DNA of 64,000 nucleotides. Source: an uncultured Christensenella sp. (lineage in GTDB: Bacteria; Bacillota; Clostridia; Christensenellales; Borkfalkiaceae). The stretch covers positions 62,001 through 126,000 of the forward strand of contig CAJTUI010000005.1 in assembly GCA_910579705.1 (NCBI GenBank), read 5' to 3'. Each line of letters opens with the position of its first letter. Position 1 is the first letter of the stretch. The notes under the pieces were generated by a model, which did no database searches, was not told where the DNA came from, and saw only the letters and a program-made list of their open reading frames with translations. Below, piece by piece: positions 1-6,599 of this stretch. The position numbers and the translations under genes are program-made.

Positions 1-243
1 GACCTCCACGCTCTTGCCGCGAAGAAGTTCCGCCGCGTTTCTGTCGGCAATGCCTTTGAGGCCGAGATACGCAAACTCACCCTGAGCGCGCACCGAAAGA
101 ACGGAGTATTCCACCCCGTCGATAATCACCTTTTTAAACGCCGCAATATCCTCCGCGGCGTCGGTAAAGGCCTTGACTTTTATTTCGCCGCGTATTCCCT
201 GCGGTTTAAGCACGGCCGCGACGGTAAGCAATCTATCGTCCAT
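1..243 (-). CDS. rimM: 16S rRNA processing protein RimM, N-terminal part (runs off the window)
   Basis: The last 81 codons before the left window edge read as the N-terminal half of RimM, beginning MDDRLLTVAAVLKPQGIRGE. The motif KPQGIRGEIKV is the family's conserved start of the first beta-barrel domain. RimM binds ribosomal protein S19 and helps mature the 30S head domain. The PRC-barrel half lies outside the window. It follows khpA on the minus strand, the usual order rpsP-khpA-rimM in Bacillota. The start is the ATG at 243; there is a gap of about 100 bases to khpA. Confidence 0.9.
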   Translation of the reverse strand, partial: MDDRLLTVAAVLKPQGIRGEIKVKAFTDAAEDIAAFKKVIIDGVEYSVLSVRAQGEFAYLGLKGIADRNAAELLRGKSVEV

Positions 244-342
244 AATTCACTTTATGCCGAAAAACCGCAGGCGCGTTTTCGGACGCGTAAAGCGGTTTTC
301 CTTGGTTTCTTCCTGCAGTTTTTAAAAAACGCAAAGATTTGA

Positions 343-579
343 TTATTGCTTTTCTTTGATTTCAAGCACGTACTTCTTGCCGTCGCGCGGAGTGGACGCT
401 TTGATAAGCGTTCTCAGCGCCTTGGCGATTTTGCCCTGCTTGCCGATGACCTTGCCCATATCCGATTCAGCAAGGAGAACGGTGACCTCAATCGCGGTTT
501 CCTTCTCCTCTACAAGATACTCGACTTCGTCCTTCTTTTCTGCAAACTGGCCGACTACGTATTTGATTAAATCCAACAT
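343..579 (-). CDS. khpA: RNA-binding KH-domain protein KhpA
   Basis: 78 residues starting MLDLIKYVVGQF. The GxxG loop of a type II KH domain is visible as VIGKQGK (about residues 43-49), followed by a helix rich in Ala/Arg/Lys. KhpA pairs with KhpB/Jag and binds many RNAs affecting cell division and envelope growth in Bacillota. I chose the ATG at 579 because GGGAG lies about seven bases upstream; a GTG at 591 would add MGAN but would place the ribosome-binding site inside the ORF. It sits between rpsP and rimM in the same operon. Confidence 0.9.
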   Translation of the reverse strand: MLDLIKYVVGQFAEKKDEVEYLVEEKETAIEVTVLLAESDMGKVIGKQGKIAKALRTLIKASTPRDGKKYVLEIKEKQ

Positions 580-633
580 ATTTGCTCCCACGGCGCGGTA
601 AACGGGATTGTTGCGCCTGAAATTATTTTATAC

Positions 634-930
634 TCAGCTCTTCTTTTTCTTGTCGTTGGTCTTGGGCGCGGAAAGCTTTTTCGGCTGCTCAATAGCGCCC
701 GCTTTTACAAGATAGCTCTTAACCGTTTCGGTAGGCTGAACGCCCTTTGCAAGCCAGGCCTTAGCCTTCTCCACGTCGATATTGACTTCCGCGGGGGTTT
801 TGAGGGGGTCTACGTAACCGATTTTATCGATATACTCGCCCGACTGCGCCTTGCGCGAATCGATAACAACCACACGGTAGAAAGGCGATTTCTTGTCGCC
901 CATTCTCGTCAATCTCATTTTAACTGCCAT
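634..930 (-). CDS. rpsP: 30S ribosomal protein S16
   Basis: 98 residues. The N-terminus MAVKMRLTRMGDKKSPFYR and the later IDKIGYVDP segment are diagnostic for S16. S16 is needed for 30S assembly. The C-terminal 15-20 residues form a Lys-rich tail (ending NDKKKKS) longer than in the shortest family members, as is common in Clostridia. AAGGAG precedes the ATG. Lies between ffh and khpA, co-transcribed. Confidence 0.96.
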   Translation of the reverse strand: MAVKMRLTRMGDKKSPFYRVVVIDSRKAQSGEYIDKIGYVDPLKTPAEVNIDVEKAKAWLAKGVQPTETVKSYLVKAGAIEQPKKLSAPKTNDKKKKS

Positions 931-992
931 TTCATTTCTCCTTGTGCCTTTCGGCTATATAAAAATTTTATTTTTGTCTAAATAATCGCCGC

Positions 993-2306
993 TTAACCGA
1001 ACGGCAGACGGCGCTTGCCCGATTTGAGCTGTTTCATAAGCTGTTTAGTCTGCTCGAACTGTTTTAAAAGCTGGTTTATTTCCTGAACGCTCGTCCCGCT
1101 GCCCGCCGCTATTCGCTTTTTCCGCGACGAATTTATGATTGCGGGGTCCGTCCGCTCGCGCTTAGTCATAGAAAGGATAATGGCTTTCGTCCGCTCTATC
1201 CTGTTTTCGTCTATGTCCTCGGCCCTGACCTTGCCGCCCATACCGGGCATCATAGCCAGCACGGCCTGCGCGCCGCCCATCTTTTTCATACTCTCGAACT
1301 GGGTAAGGTAATCTTCGAGCGTGAAGGTGTTTTCCAGCATTTTCTTCTGCATAGCCTTCGCCTGCTCTTCGGAAACCGCCTCCTGCGCCTTTTCGATAAG
1401 CGTAAGCACGTCGCCCATACCGAGTATGCGCGAGGCCATTCTGTCGGGATAAAACGGCTCTAAATCGGTGAGTTTTTCGCCAACGCCGATAAATTTAACT
1501 GGCTTGCCCGTCACCGCCTTTATCGAAAGACACGCGCCGCCGCGGGTGTCGCCGTCAAGCTTGGTCAAAATTATGCCGGTGACTTCCAGCCGCTCGTTAA
1601 ACGTTTTCGCAACGTTCACGGCGACCTGACCCATCATAGAGTCCACGGTTAAAAGTATCTCGGAAACGTCCACCGCGCGCTTGATGTTTTCAAGCTCCTG
1701 CATAAGCGCCTCGTCGATTTCAAGCCTGCCCGCCGTGTCTATGACCACGGTGTCGAACCCGAGCGACTTTGCGTATTCCACAGCCTGCTCCGCCGTTTTG
1801 ACGGGGTTTTGCGTGCCTTTTTCAAACACCTCCGCGCCCGCGTTCTTGCCCACGACTTTAAGCTGGTTAATCGCGGCGGGACGGTATACGTCGCACGCGA
1901 CCAGAAGGGGTTTTTTACCGTTCTTTTTAAGGTTGACGGCAAGCTTGCCGCAAAGCGTGGTCTTGCCCGCGCCCTGCAAACCGCACATCATAATTATCGT
2001 GGGCGGCTTGGGCGAAACAACAAGTTTCTGGTTAGAAGAGCCCATTAACGCAATAAGCTCGTCGTTGACTATCTTTATTACCTGCTGGGCGGGATTGAGG
2101 CTTTTTATTATCTCCTGTCCCACCGCTTTTTCCGAAACGTCCGCGCAGAACTGTTTTGCGACTTTGACGTTCACGTCCGCTTCCAAAAGCGCCACGCGCA
2201 CCTCGCGCATAGCCGTTTTAATTTCCAGCTCGGTAAGGCGGCCGCGTTTGGTAAGTTTGGAAAATATATGGTTTAATCTTTCGGATAACGAGGAAAACGC
2301 TCCCAT
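993..2306 (-). CDS. ffh: Signal recognition particle GTPase Ffh
   Basis: 437 residues with the three expected regions: the N-terminal helical bundle (1-85), the GTPase G domain with P-loop GLQGAGKTT (about 109-117), DTAGR (about 190) and TKLDGDTRGG (about 248), and the Met-rich M domain with MPGMGGK and SGTSVQEINQLLKQF. It binds 4.5S/6S-type SRP RNA and signal peptides and docks at FtsY. The ribosome-binding site AGAGG overlaps the ylxM stop codon, so the two genes are probably translationally coupled. C-terminus SGKRRLPFG is typical. Confidence 0.97.
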   Translation of the reverse strand: MGAFSSLSERLNHIFSKLTKRGRLTELEIKTAMREVRVALLEADVNVKVAKQFCADVSEKAVGQEIIKSLNPAQQVIKIVNDELIALMGSSNQKLVVSPKPPTIIMMCGLQGAGKTTLCGKLAVNLKKNGKKPLLVACDVYRPAAINQLKVVGKNAGAEVFEKGTQNPVKTAEQAVEYAKSLGFDTVVIDTAGRLEIDEALMQELENIKRAVDVSEILLTVDSMMGQVAVNVAKTFNERLEVTGIILTKLDGDTRGGACLSIKAVTGKPVKFIGVGEKLTDLEPFYPDRMASRILGMGDVLTLIEKAQEAVSEEQAKAMQKKMLENTFTLEDYLTQFESMKKMGGAQAVLAMMPGMGGKVRAEDIDENRIERTKAIILSMTKRERTDPAIINSSRKKRIAAGSGTSVQEINQLLKQFEQTKQLMKQLKSGKRRLPFG

Positions 2307-2309
2307 AAA

Positions 2310-2675
2310 CTACCTCTTGGCTTTTTTGTCTTCTTCCGAGTAATTCTTGTCCAACGCCTGTTTAAGCGCGGTTATATCTTCGGTAAATTCGGGGTGCGCG
2401 GACTGAAAGCTTTCCGCCCAGTCGCGCACTGCGGCAAACGCAACCCGCGCGCCGTGCAGTCTTTCCAGAACGTGCAGCCCGTCCTCGTATTCTTCCAACT
2501 GTTTTTTACAGCCTTTAAGACACTCCGAAACGGCCTGCCGCGAAATGCCTTTCTGTTCGGCTATTTCCGATACGGTCAGATCGAGATTGAAATACAAATG
2601 CGTTATTTCCTGTTGCGTCTTTGTCAGAAGACCGCTGTATGCGTCCCAAAGGGATATGAAAGAAAACTTGTCCAT
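2310..2675 (-). CDS. ylxM: UPF0122 family DNA-binding protein YlxM
   Basis: 121 residues with a sigma-70 region 4-like helix-turn-helix (LTVSEIAEQKGISRQAVSECLKGCKK, about 33-58, shown here only as landmarks LTVSEIAEQ and ISRQAVSE). YlxM is the standard partner encoded immediately before ffh and is thought to modulate SRP function or expression. First gene of the ylxM-ffh-rpsP-khpA-rimM unit, with a promoter about 30 bases upstream. The leader has only a weak Shine-Dalgarno (AGG). Confidence 0.9.
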   Translation of the reverse strand: MDKFSFISLWDAYSGLLTKTQQEITHLYFNLDLTVSEIAEQKGISRQAVSECLKGCKKQLEEYEDGLHVLERLHGARVAFAAVRDWAESFQSAHPEFTEDITALKQALDKNYSEEDKKAKR

Positions 2676-2682
2676 AGCGCCT

Positions 2683-2702
2683 GTAAAGCATTTTCGCTTT
2701 AC
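2683..2702 (-). other. Leader hairpin before ylxM
   Basis: The arms GTAAAGC and GCTTTAC enclose a short A-rich loop in the 5' leader, between the promoter and the ylxM start. It could tune translation of the SRP operon; no function is proven. Confidence 0.4.
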
Positions 2703-2705
2703 ATT

Positions 2706-2734
2706 ATAATAAACGATAAATTATGCCGTGTCAA
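2706..2734 (-). promoter_or_regulatory. Promoter of the ylxM-ffh operon
   Basis: On the minus strand TTGACA (2734-2729), a 17-base spacer, and TATTAT (2711-2706). Transcription would start near 2699, giving a leader of about 25 bases. Confidence 0.75.
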
Positions 2735-2833
2735 GTATTTTTACTTGTCTTATTTTTAATTTTTTTATGGGTATTAACATAAATATTTATTAATTAACAA
2801 ACGCGGGAAGTAAAAATAAAAAAACGCTATTCA

Positions 2834-2862
2834 TTGACTAATAGCGCGGCGTATGATAAAAT
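2834..2862 (+). promoter_or_regulatory. Promoter of the small unknown gene at 2909
   Basis: TTGACT (2834-2839), 17-base spacer, TAAAAT (2857-2862). Positioned about 40 bases before the ATG at 2909, which has its own ribosome-binding site. Confidence 0.65.
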
Positions 2863-2908
2863 TTTGAGGTGGCCGTTTATACGGTTATTTAATAGGAGAA
2901 TTATATCT

Positions 2909-3139
2909 ATGTACAAAGAAATAGACGGCGTCGTTTACGACACTCTGTCCTCTACGATAGACAAGAAATTCACCTACGGTGCACCCGGCGATCCTTGCGG
3001 CTATGAAGAGACTTTGTATATAACGAACGACGGCAGATACTTTGTATACACCTACGGAGGAATAAATTCCAAATACCCTGTCGAAAACATTATACCTATC
3101 GAAAGGGAAGACGTGAAAAGCTGGATGCTTTCGCACTGA
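2909..3139 (+). CDS. Small protein of unknown function (76 aa)
   Basis: Begins MYKEIDGVVYDTLSSTIDKK. No signal peptide or membrane segment; rich in Tyr, Gly and Asp, with a likely beta-rich fold (alternating ETLYITNDGRYFVYTYGG). I do not recognise the family. The ATG at 2909 is chosen because TAGGAG lies about nine bases upstream; earlier in-frame starts run into the promoter. It is monocistronic, between its own promoter and a hairpin terminator. Confidence 0.7.
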   Translation: MYKEIDGVVYDTLSSTIDKKFTYGAPGDPCGYEETLYITNDGRYFVYTYGGINSKYPVENIIPIEREDVKSWMLSH

Positions 3140-3146
3140 GAGAAAA

Positions 3147-3195
3147 AATAAGACCGGTTTGTCGGCGCAACGCCCGCAAGCCGGCTTTATTATTT
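3147..3195 (+). terminator. Rho-independent terminator after the 76-aa gene
   Basis: Imperfect long stem: AATAAGACCGGTTTG pairs with CAAGCCGGCTTTATT (G-U pairs allowed), followed by TATTT. Confidence 0.65.
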
Positions 3196-3202
3196 AAATC
3201 GT

Positions 3203-3231
3203 TTGACAAACGCGGTATTTTATCATAAAAT
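3203..3231 (+). promoter_or_regulatory. Promoter of the MarR-family gene
   Basis: TTGACA (3203-3208), 17 bases, TAAAAT (3226-3231). The bases just downstream (TTGTTGATTTTTCAAC) contain a short inverted repeat GTTGA/TCAAC that could be an autoregulatory operator. Confidence 0.65.
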
Positions 3232-3264
3232 CTTATTGTTGATTTTTCAACGGGAAGGTAGTAA

Positions 3265-3717
3265 ATGGAAAAAGTTTTCGAGCATTTTACAATCACTATT
3301 TTAAAGCTTAACAAGCTTGTACAGCGCATAAAACAGTTCGAGTCGAATAAGTACGGACTGAAATCGATACATATAATGTGCGGATATTACCTGAACGAGC
3401 ACCCCGACGGGCTCACCGCGGGAGAGCTTGTAAAGCTTACGCTGGAAGATAAGGCGGCGATTTCGCGCGCGCTCAAAAGTATGCGCGACAAGGGGTTCGT
3501 CACGTACGACCCGTACAAGCACAACTCGCCCGTAAAGCTGACCGAGCAAGGTAAAAGACTTGCGGATTTTATTTCCGAACGCTCCGACTTGGCAGTCAAA
3601 GCCGTCAGCGAGCGGTTTACCGAGCAGGAACGCGACTTTTTCTATACCGCGCTCGGGTCGATTGCCGACAACCTCGAACAATATTACAAGAACCTTTTAG
3701 GCGATACCGAAGAATAA
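3265..3717 (+). CDS. MarR-family winged-helix transcriptional regulator
   Basis: 150 residues. The winged helix spans about residues 30-105: HPDGLTAGELVKLTLEDKAAISRALKSM is the helix-turn-helix and KGFVTYDPYKHNSPVKLTEQGK the wing. Terminal helices form the dimer interface. MarR proteins usually repress their own and adjacent genes and respond to small ligands. GGGAAGG precedes the ATG. The convergent neighbour is a cation antiporter, so no obvious target is shared except possibly its own promoter. Confidence 0.85.
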   Translation: MEKVFEHFTITILKLNKLVQRIKQFESNKYGLKSIHIMCGYYLNEHPDGLTAGELVKLTLEDKAAISRALKSMRDKGFVTYDPYKHNSPVKLTEQGKRLADFISERSDLAVKAVSERFTEQERDFFYTALGSIADNLEQYYKNLLGDTEE

Positions 3718-3720
3718 ACT

Positions 3721-3755
3721 ACGGCCGCCCGCATTGCGGGCGGCCGTTATTTTAT
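3721..3755. terminator. Bidirectional terminator between marR-type gene and antiporter
   Basis: Perfect 12-base arms ACGGCCGCCCGC and GCGGGCGGCCGT around ATT, with TTATTTTATT on the plus side. It serves two convergent genes. Confidence 0.85.
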
Positions 3756-5134
3756 TGATTTGCGCCTTCCTGAGCGGGCTCCTCCGCCACCGTTTCGGTC
3801 ACGGGCTCCACTGCCGTGCCGTCGCCTGCGGAAGGTTTCTCCCTGCCGTAAAGCACTTTAAGCAGTATGGGCGTGAGTATCGAGGACACCAGTATCAAAA
3901 GTACCGTCATAATCATAAACTCGGGCGGAAGGGCGTTCGGGCCGAGCGCGGTGCTAGTTACCGTCGCCGTGACAATGAGGGCGACCTCGCCGCGCGCCAT
4001 CATACCTACGCCGCCTATCGCGCTTTCCCTTAAATTGTACTTGAACGCTTTGCATACCGCGCCGCAACCGACAATCTTGCCGATAAGGCCCATAAACACT
4101 GCGAGTACGGCGAATAGAAGTATGCTCGGATTAAGACCTACGAAGGTTATACTCGAAATGCCGATATTCGCAAAGAAGACGGGCGCGAATATAGCGTATG
4201 TATTCACCTCTACCTTTTTGTCGGTGTAGGCGCTTGCGCGGTGAACGGTTGAAAGGACGACGCCCGCAAAGAACGCGCCTGTTATGTCCGCTACTCCGAA
4301 CACTTCCTCCGCGACCCAGCTGTACAGGAAACATACCGCCAGCGAGAACACGGGGATACGGTGGGTGTTGGGCCAGCGCTTGTCGAGCCATTTGAAGAGC
4401 TTTGAGAAACCCCAGCCCGCAAGCACTGCGACGGCGAAGAACGCGATTATCATTATTACCGTTCCCCACCACTGGGCCTTGAACCAGGCGAAACCCGTAA
4501 GGTCCTCGCCCGCGCCCGCCTTCGCGATACCCGTGACGACGGACAGGAGCACGATGCCGATTACGTCGTCGATTATAGCCGCCGAAACAATCGTCGTTCC
4601 GAGCTTGGTGTTGATTTTACCCAGCTCTTTCAGAACGGAAACGGTTATCGCGACGCTTGTCGCCGTGAGTATCGTGCCGATAAACACGCAACGGTACATA
4701 TTCGCCGTACCGAGGCCGATGTTGCCGAAGGGCAGGGATATGAGAATCCCGAGAACTAGCGGGAGAAATACGCCCGCAAGCGCGATTAACACCGCGGTAA
4801 GGCCGGTGCTTTTAAGCTCTTTGAGGTTGGTTTCCAGTCCCGTGGAAAACATAAGGAGCAGAACGCCGATTTTGGAGAACACGGAAAGGACGGTGCTGTC
4901 GTCGGGAAGATAGAGGAAACACCAGTAGGGTTTTCCCTGCACCCCGATAAGCGCGAAGCCGTGCTCGCCGAGAGGGTCGCCGAAGATAGCGGGCCCGATT
5001 AATATTCCGGCGATTATATAGCCGAGCACCTGGGGAAGACCCAGTCTCCTGAATATAAGGCCGATAACTTTGGTGGCAAATAGAATTATCGCAAGGACCA
5101 TACAAAAGCCCAGCGCGGTATGTCCGTCAAACAT
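3752..5134 (-). CDS. CPA2-family cation:proton antiporter
   Basis: 460 residues with about 12-13 membrane helices, starting MFDGHTALGFCMVLAIILFA. Family landmarks are LGLPQVLGYIIAGILIGP near residue 31, GLETNLKEL about 100, SVAITVSVLKELG about 160, IDDVIGIVLLS about 187 (the paired acidic ion-binding motif) and MMARGEVALI about 385. It resembles the membrane part of Na+/H+ or K+/H+ antiporters of the KefB/NapA type. There is no RCK (TrkA-N) domain; the C-terminal tail is short and acidic. Its role in Na+/K+ or pH homeostasis is inferred. GGGAG precedes the ATG and TATAAT lies about 45 bases upstream. Confidence 0.9.
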   Translation of the reverse strand: MFDGHTALGFCMVLAIILFATKVIGLIFRRLGLPQVLGYIIAGILIGPAIFGDPLGEHGFALIGVQGKPYWCFLYLPDDSTVLSVFSKIGVLLLMFSTGLETNLKELKSTGLTAVLIALAGVFLPLVLGILISLPFGNIGLGTANMYRCVFIGTILTATSVAITVSVLKELGKINTKLGTTIVSAAIIDDVIGIVLLSVVTGIAKAGAGEDLTGFAWFKAQWWGTVIMIIAFFAVAVLAGWGFSKLFKWLDKRWPNTHRIPVFSLAVCFLYSWVAEEVFGVADITGAFFAGVVLSTVHRASAYTDKKVEVNTYAIFAPVFFANIGISSITFVGLNPSILLFAVLAVFMGLIGKIVGCGAVCKAFKYNLRESAIGGVGMMARGEVALIVTATVTSTALGPNALPPEFMIMTVLLILVSSILTPILLKVLYGREKPSAGDGTAVEPVTETVAEEPAQEGANQ

Positions 5135-5269
5135 AATTATCTCCCGTTAAAATTTAATACCAATGTATTATAGTATTAAAAACGTTAAAAGTTAAGCGTT
5201 TTACCCGACGATTTTCAAATATCCGTCACAATTTACTTTAAATTTCCATAATTTTTTTTAATTTACCTA

Positions 5270-5297
5270 TTGACAAACCGAAAACCCGTGCTATAAT
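5270..5297 (+). promoter_or_regulatory. Promoter of the free-standing RNA
   Basis: TTGACA (5270-5275), 16-base spacer, TATAAT (5292-5297): a near-perfect sigma-A promoter with start near 5304. No long ORF follows on this strand before the terminator at 5657-5696. Confidence 0.8.
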
Positions 5298-5465
5298 AAA
5301 AGTACAAAAAGAAAATAACTTACGAAAAATGTTAGGTACCGACATTAATCTATGGAGTAAGCTATATGAAGGGAACGTAGCCGCGAAAGCGGGTCAAGGA
5401 AATTCTTTTTAAAGTTTCAAAGAACACAAAATTTAAAAGGGAAAAATTGTTAAGGAGGTAAGGTA

Positions 5466-5510
5466 ATGAAACTTTACTACGCCAAGACAATGAACGAAAA
5501 AGGAAGGTAA
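5466..5510 (+). CDS. Possible 14-aa peptide inside the RNA
   Basis: An ATG with an almost perfect ribosome-binding site (AAGGAGG, seven bases upstream) opens MKLYYAKTMNEKGR and stops. It is too short to judge by composition. The strong ribosome-binding site is the only support; it could equally be a structural or anti-SD motif of the RNA. Confidence 0.3.
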   Translation: MKLYYAKTMNEKGR

Positions 5511-5516
5511 ACTCCG

Positions 5517-5543
5517 ATGTACAAGTTTACGGAGGAAGTCTGA
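5517..5543 (+). CDS. Possible 8-aa peptide following the first micro-ORF
   Basis: Reads MYKFTEEV and stops. GGAAGG at the end of the preceding micro-ORF is about nine bases upstream. The ATG is within the loop of the CTCCG/CGGAG hairpin. Weak evidence. Confidence 0.15.
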   Translation: MYKFTEEV

Positions 5544-5656
5544 TTCCAATACGGTTTGATTAGGCGGCAGTGCCGGCCGCGCGGTTATAATAACCACTGT
5601 GCTTTCGAAGCACCGTACGGAGGCGATTTCCGAAATTAAAACTGAATAAGAAAGTA

Positions 5657-5696
5657 TCCCCTGCGCCGATGCACTGTGCGCGGGGGAATGTTTTTT
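5657..5696 (+). terminator. Terminator of the free-standing RNA
   Basis: CCCC-T-GCGC pairs with GCGC-GGGG, followed by GAATG and TTTTTT. Defines the 3' end of the RNA near 5696. Confidence 0.8.
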
Positions 5697-5750
5697 ATGT
5701 AAATTCTTGCGGCAGGCTAAACGGCCCCTCTTCGCGCGGGCGCCCCTCCG

Positions 5751-6335
5751 TCAAAGCCCTTCCAGCTCGTCCAGAGAGCGGTTGAAACTTGCGATAAACT
5801 TATCGAAGAAATACTCCACCTCGGGCATCTTCCGCGAGCGCAAATCGTCCTCTATGCTCTTCTTCGCCTTGGCGAACTCGTTATTCCCGCATCTCAGCTC
5901 TTCGAGGCACTTGACGTATGCCGCCAGCCTGTCCGCCGCCTTCATAAGCTTGTACTCGTAACACTCGGTATCGGGTCGTATGCTCGCCGCCAGCTCTTCC
6001 CGCAACTCCTCGGGCAGGGTGTTGAGCAGTTTGTCGCAAGCGACCTCTTCGAGATTTTTATACGCCTCTTTGAGCGGAACGTTGTAGTACTTGATCGGCG
6101 TGGGTAAATCGCCCGTCATAACCTCGCCGCACTCGTGATAGACGGCGTAAAGCACGGCCTTGCCCCCGTCCGCATTCCCCGAAAACACCTTGTTGTTGAT
6201 AACGGCGAGCGCGTGCGCAAACATAGCGACCTGCTGTGAATGCTCCATAATATTTTCGTCGCGGACGGAACGCATAAGCTGCCAGCGCTTGATATACTTC
6301 ATTCTGTCCATAAAAGCGTAAAAATCGTATGCCAT
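5751..6335 (-). CDS. HD-domain 5'-deoxynucleotidase, YfbR type
   Basis: 194 residues starting MAYDFYAFMDRMKYIKRW. Family landmarks are RWQLMRS (start of YfbR proteins), MEHSQQVAMFA with the first metal-ligand His, VYHECGEVMTGDLPTPIKY (H-E pair of the HD motif followed by the GDxPTP loop), and a later KAADRLAAYVKC. The expected reaction is dephosphorylation of deoxynucleoside 5'-monophosphates. GGAGGTG lies eight bases before the ATG at 6335, which is preferred over the one at 6353. Expressed from its own promoter (TTGAAA, 17, TATAAT), divergent from the TPP riboswitch promoter. Confidence 0.85.
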   Translation of the reverse strand: MAYDFYAFMDRMKYIKRWQLMRSVRDENIMEHSQQVAMFAHALAVINNKVFSGNADGGKAVLYAVYHECGEVMTGDLPTPIKYYNVPLKEAYKNLEEVACDKLLNTLPEELREELAASIRPDTECYEYKLMKAADRLAAYVKCLEELRCGNNEFAKAKKSIEDDLRSRKMPEVEYFFDKFIASFNRSLDELEGL

Positions 6336-6352
6336 ATAACACCTCCGCCCCA

Positions 6353-6380
6353 TTATATCCTATTTCGCCGTAAATTTCAA
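6353..6380 (-). promoter_or_regulatory. Promoter of the YfbR-type gene
   Basis: Minus strand TTGAAA (6380-6375), 17 bases, then TATAAT ending near 6353. Its -35 directly abuts the -35 of the divergent riboswitch promoter. Confidence 0.65.
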
Positions 6381-6409
6381 TTGACTTTGCGCAAGTTTTA
6401 TACTATAAT
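6381..6409 (+). promoter_or_regulatory. Promoter of the TPP riboswitch transcript
   Basis: TTGACT (6381-6386), 17 bases, TATAAT (6404-6409). Confidence 0.75.
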
Positions 6410-6445
6410 TTTTTTACGCTCCTCGGGGCGAATACAATTGAATTA

Positions 6446-6525
6446 CCGTCGGGGGTGCCCGCTTTAAAGCGGGCTGAGATTATACCCTTTGAATCGGCAA
6501 CGTAATGGTTGAGCGATATGACAAA
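6446..6525 (+). promoter_or_regulatory. TPP (thiamine pyrophosphate) riboswitch
   Basis: The THI-box core is readable: GGGGGTGCCC, a P3 stem CCCGCTTT/AAAGCGGG, CTGAGATTATACCCTTTGAA, then the GTAATGGTTGAGCG segment corresponding to the usual UAAUxCCAGCG region. It senses TPP and switches off the downstream transporter gene when thiamine is plentiful. Confidence 0.88.
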
Positions 6526-6534
6526 GAGAATTTT

Positions 6535-6576
6535 CGGCGTTCCCTGATTTTTTGTCACGGGAGCGTTTTATTTTTA
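6535..6576 (+). terminator. Riboswitch-controlled intrinsic terminator
   Basis: GCGTTCCCTGA pairs with TCACGGGAGCG (one bulged G), followed by TTTTATTTTT, between the aptamer and the ATG. This is the expected expression platform for transcriptional control by the TPP aptamer. Confidence 0.7.
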
Positions 6577-6599
6577 ATTCGCGGCGGTATGGGAGGTTT

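Larger units (their letters stand above)
5304..5696 (+). ncRNA. Candidate structured non-coding or dual-function RNA, about 390 nt
   Basis: A strong promoter and a strong terminator bracket a stretch with no protein gene. It holds clear local structure: AATGT/ACATT around GGTACC (about 5331), a CCGC-GAAA-GCGG hairpin (5381-5392), CTCCG/CGGAG (5512-5535), GGTTAT-A-ATAACC nested in CAGTG/CACTG (5566-5600), and GTGCT-TTCG-AGCAC (5599-5613). About nine GGA motifs are present, three as GGAGG. It lacks the GAGGAAAGUCC box of RNase P RNA and the tRNA-like ends of tmRNA. The flanking genes point toward or away from it, so it is not the leader of a downstream gene. The class is unknown to me; known families such as raiA RNA or a CsrA-sponge RNA cannot be excluded. 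Confidence 0.6.

Noticed and set aside
5330-5410. M-box riboswitch, because of GTTAGGT and GGGTCAA segments.
   Set aside because: The other conserved M-box parts are missing and no magnesium transporter gene follows.
5304-5696. RNase P RNA or tmRNA as identity of the free RNA.
   Set aside because: The universal GAGGAAAGUCC region, ACAGAA region, and tRNA-like acceptor ends are not present.
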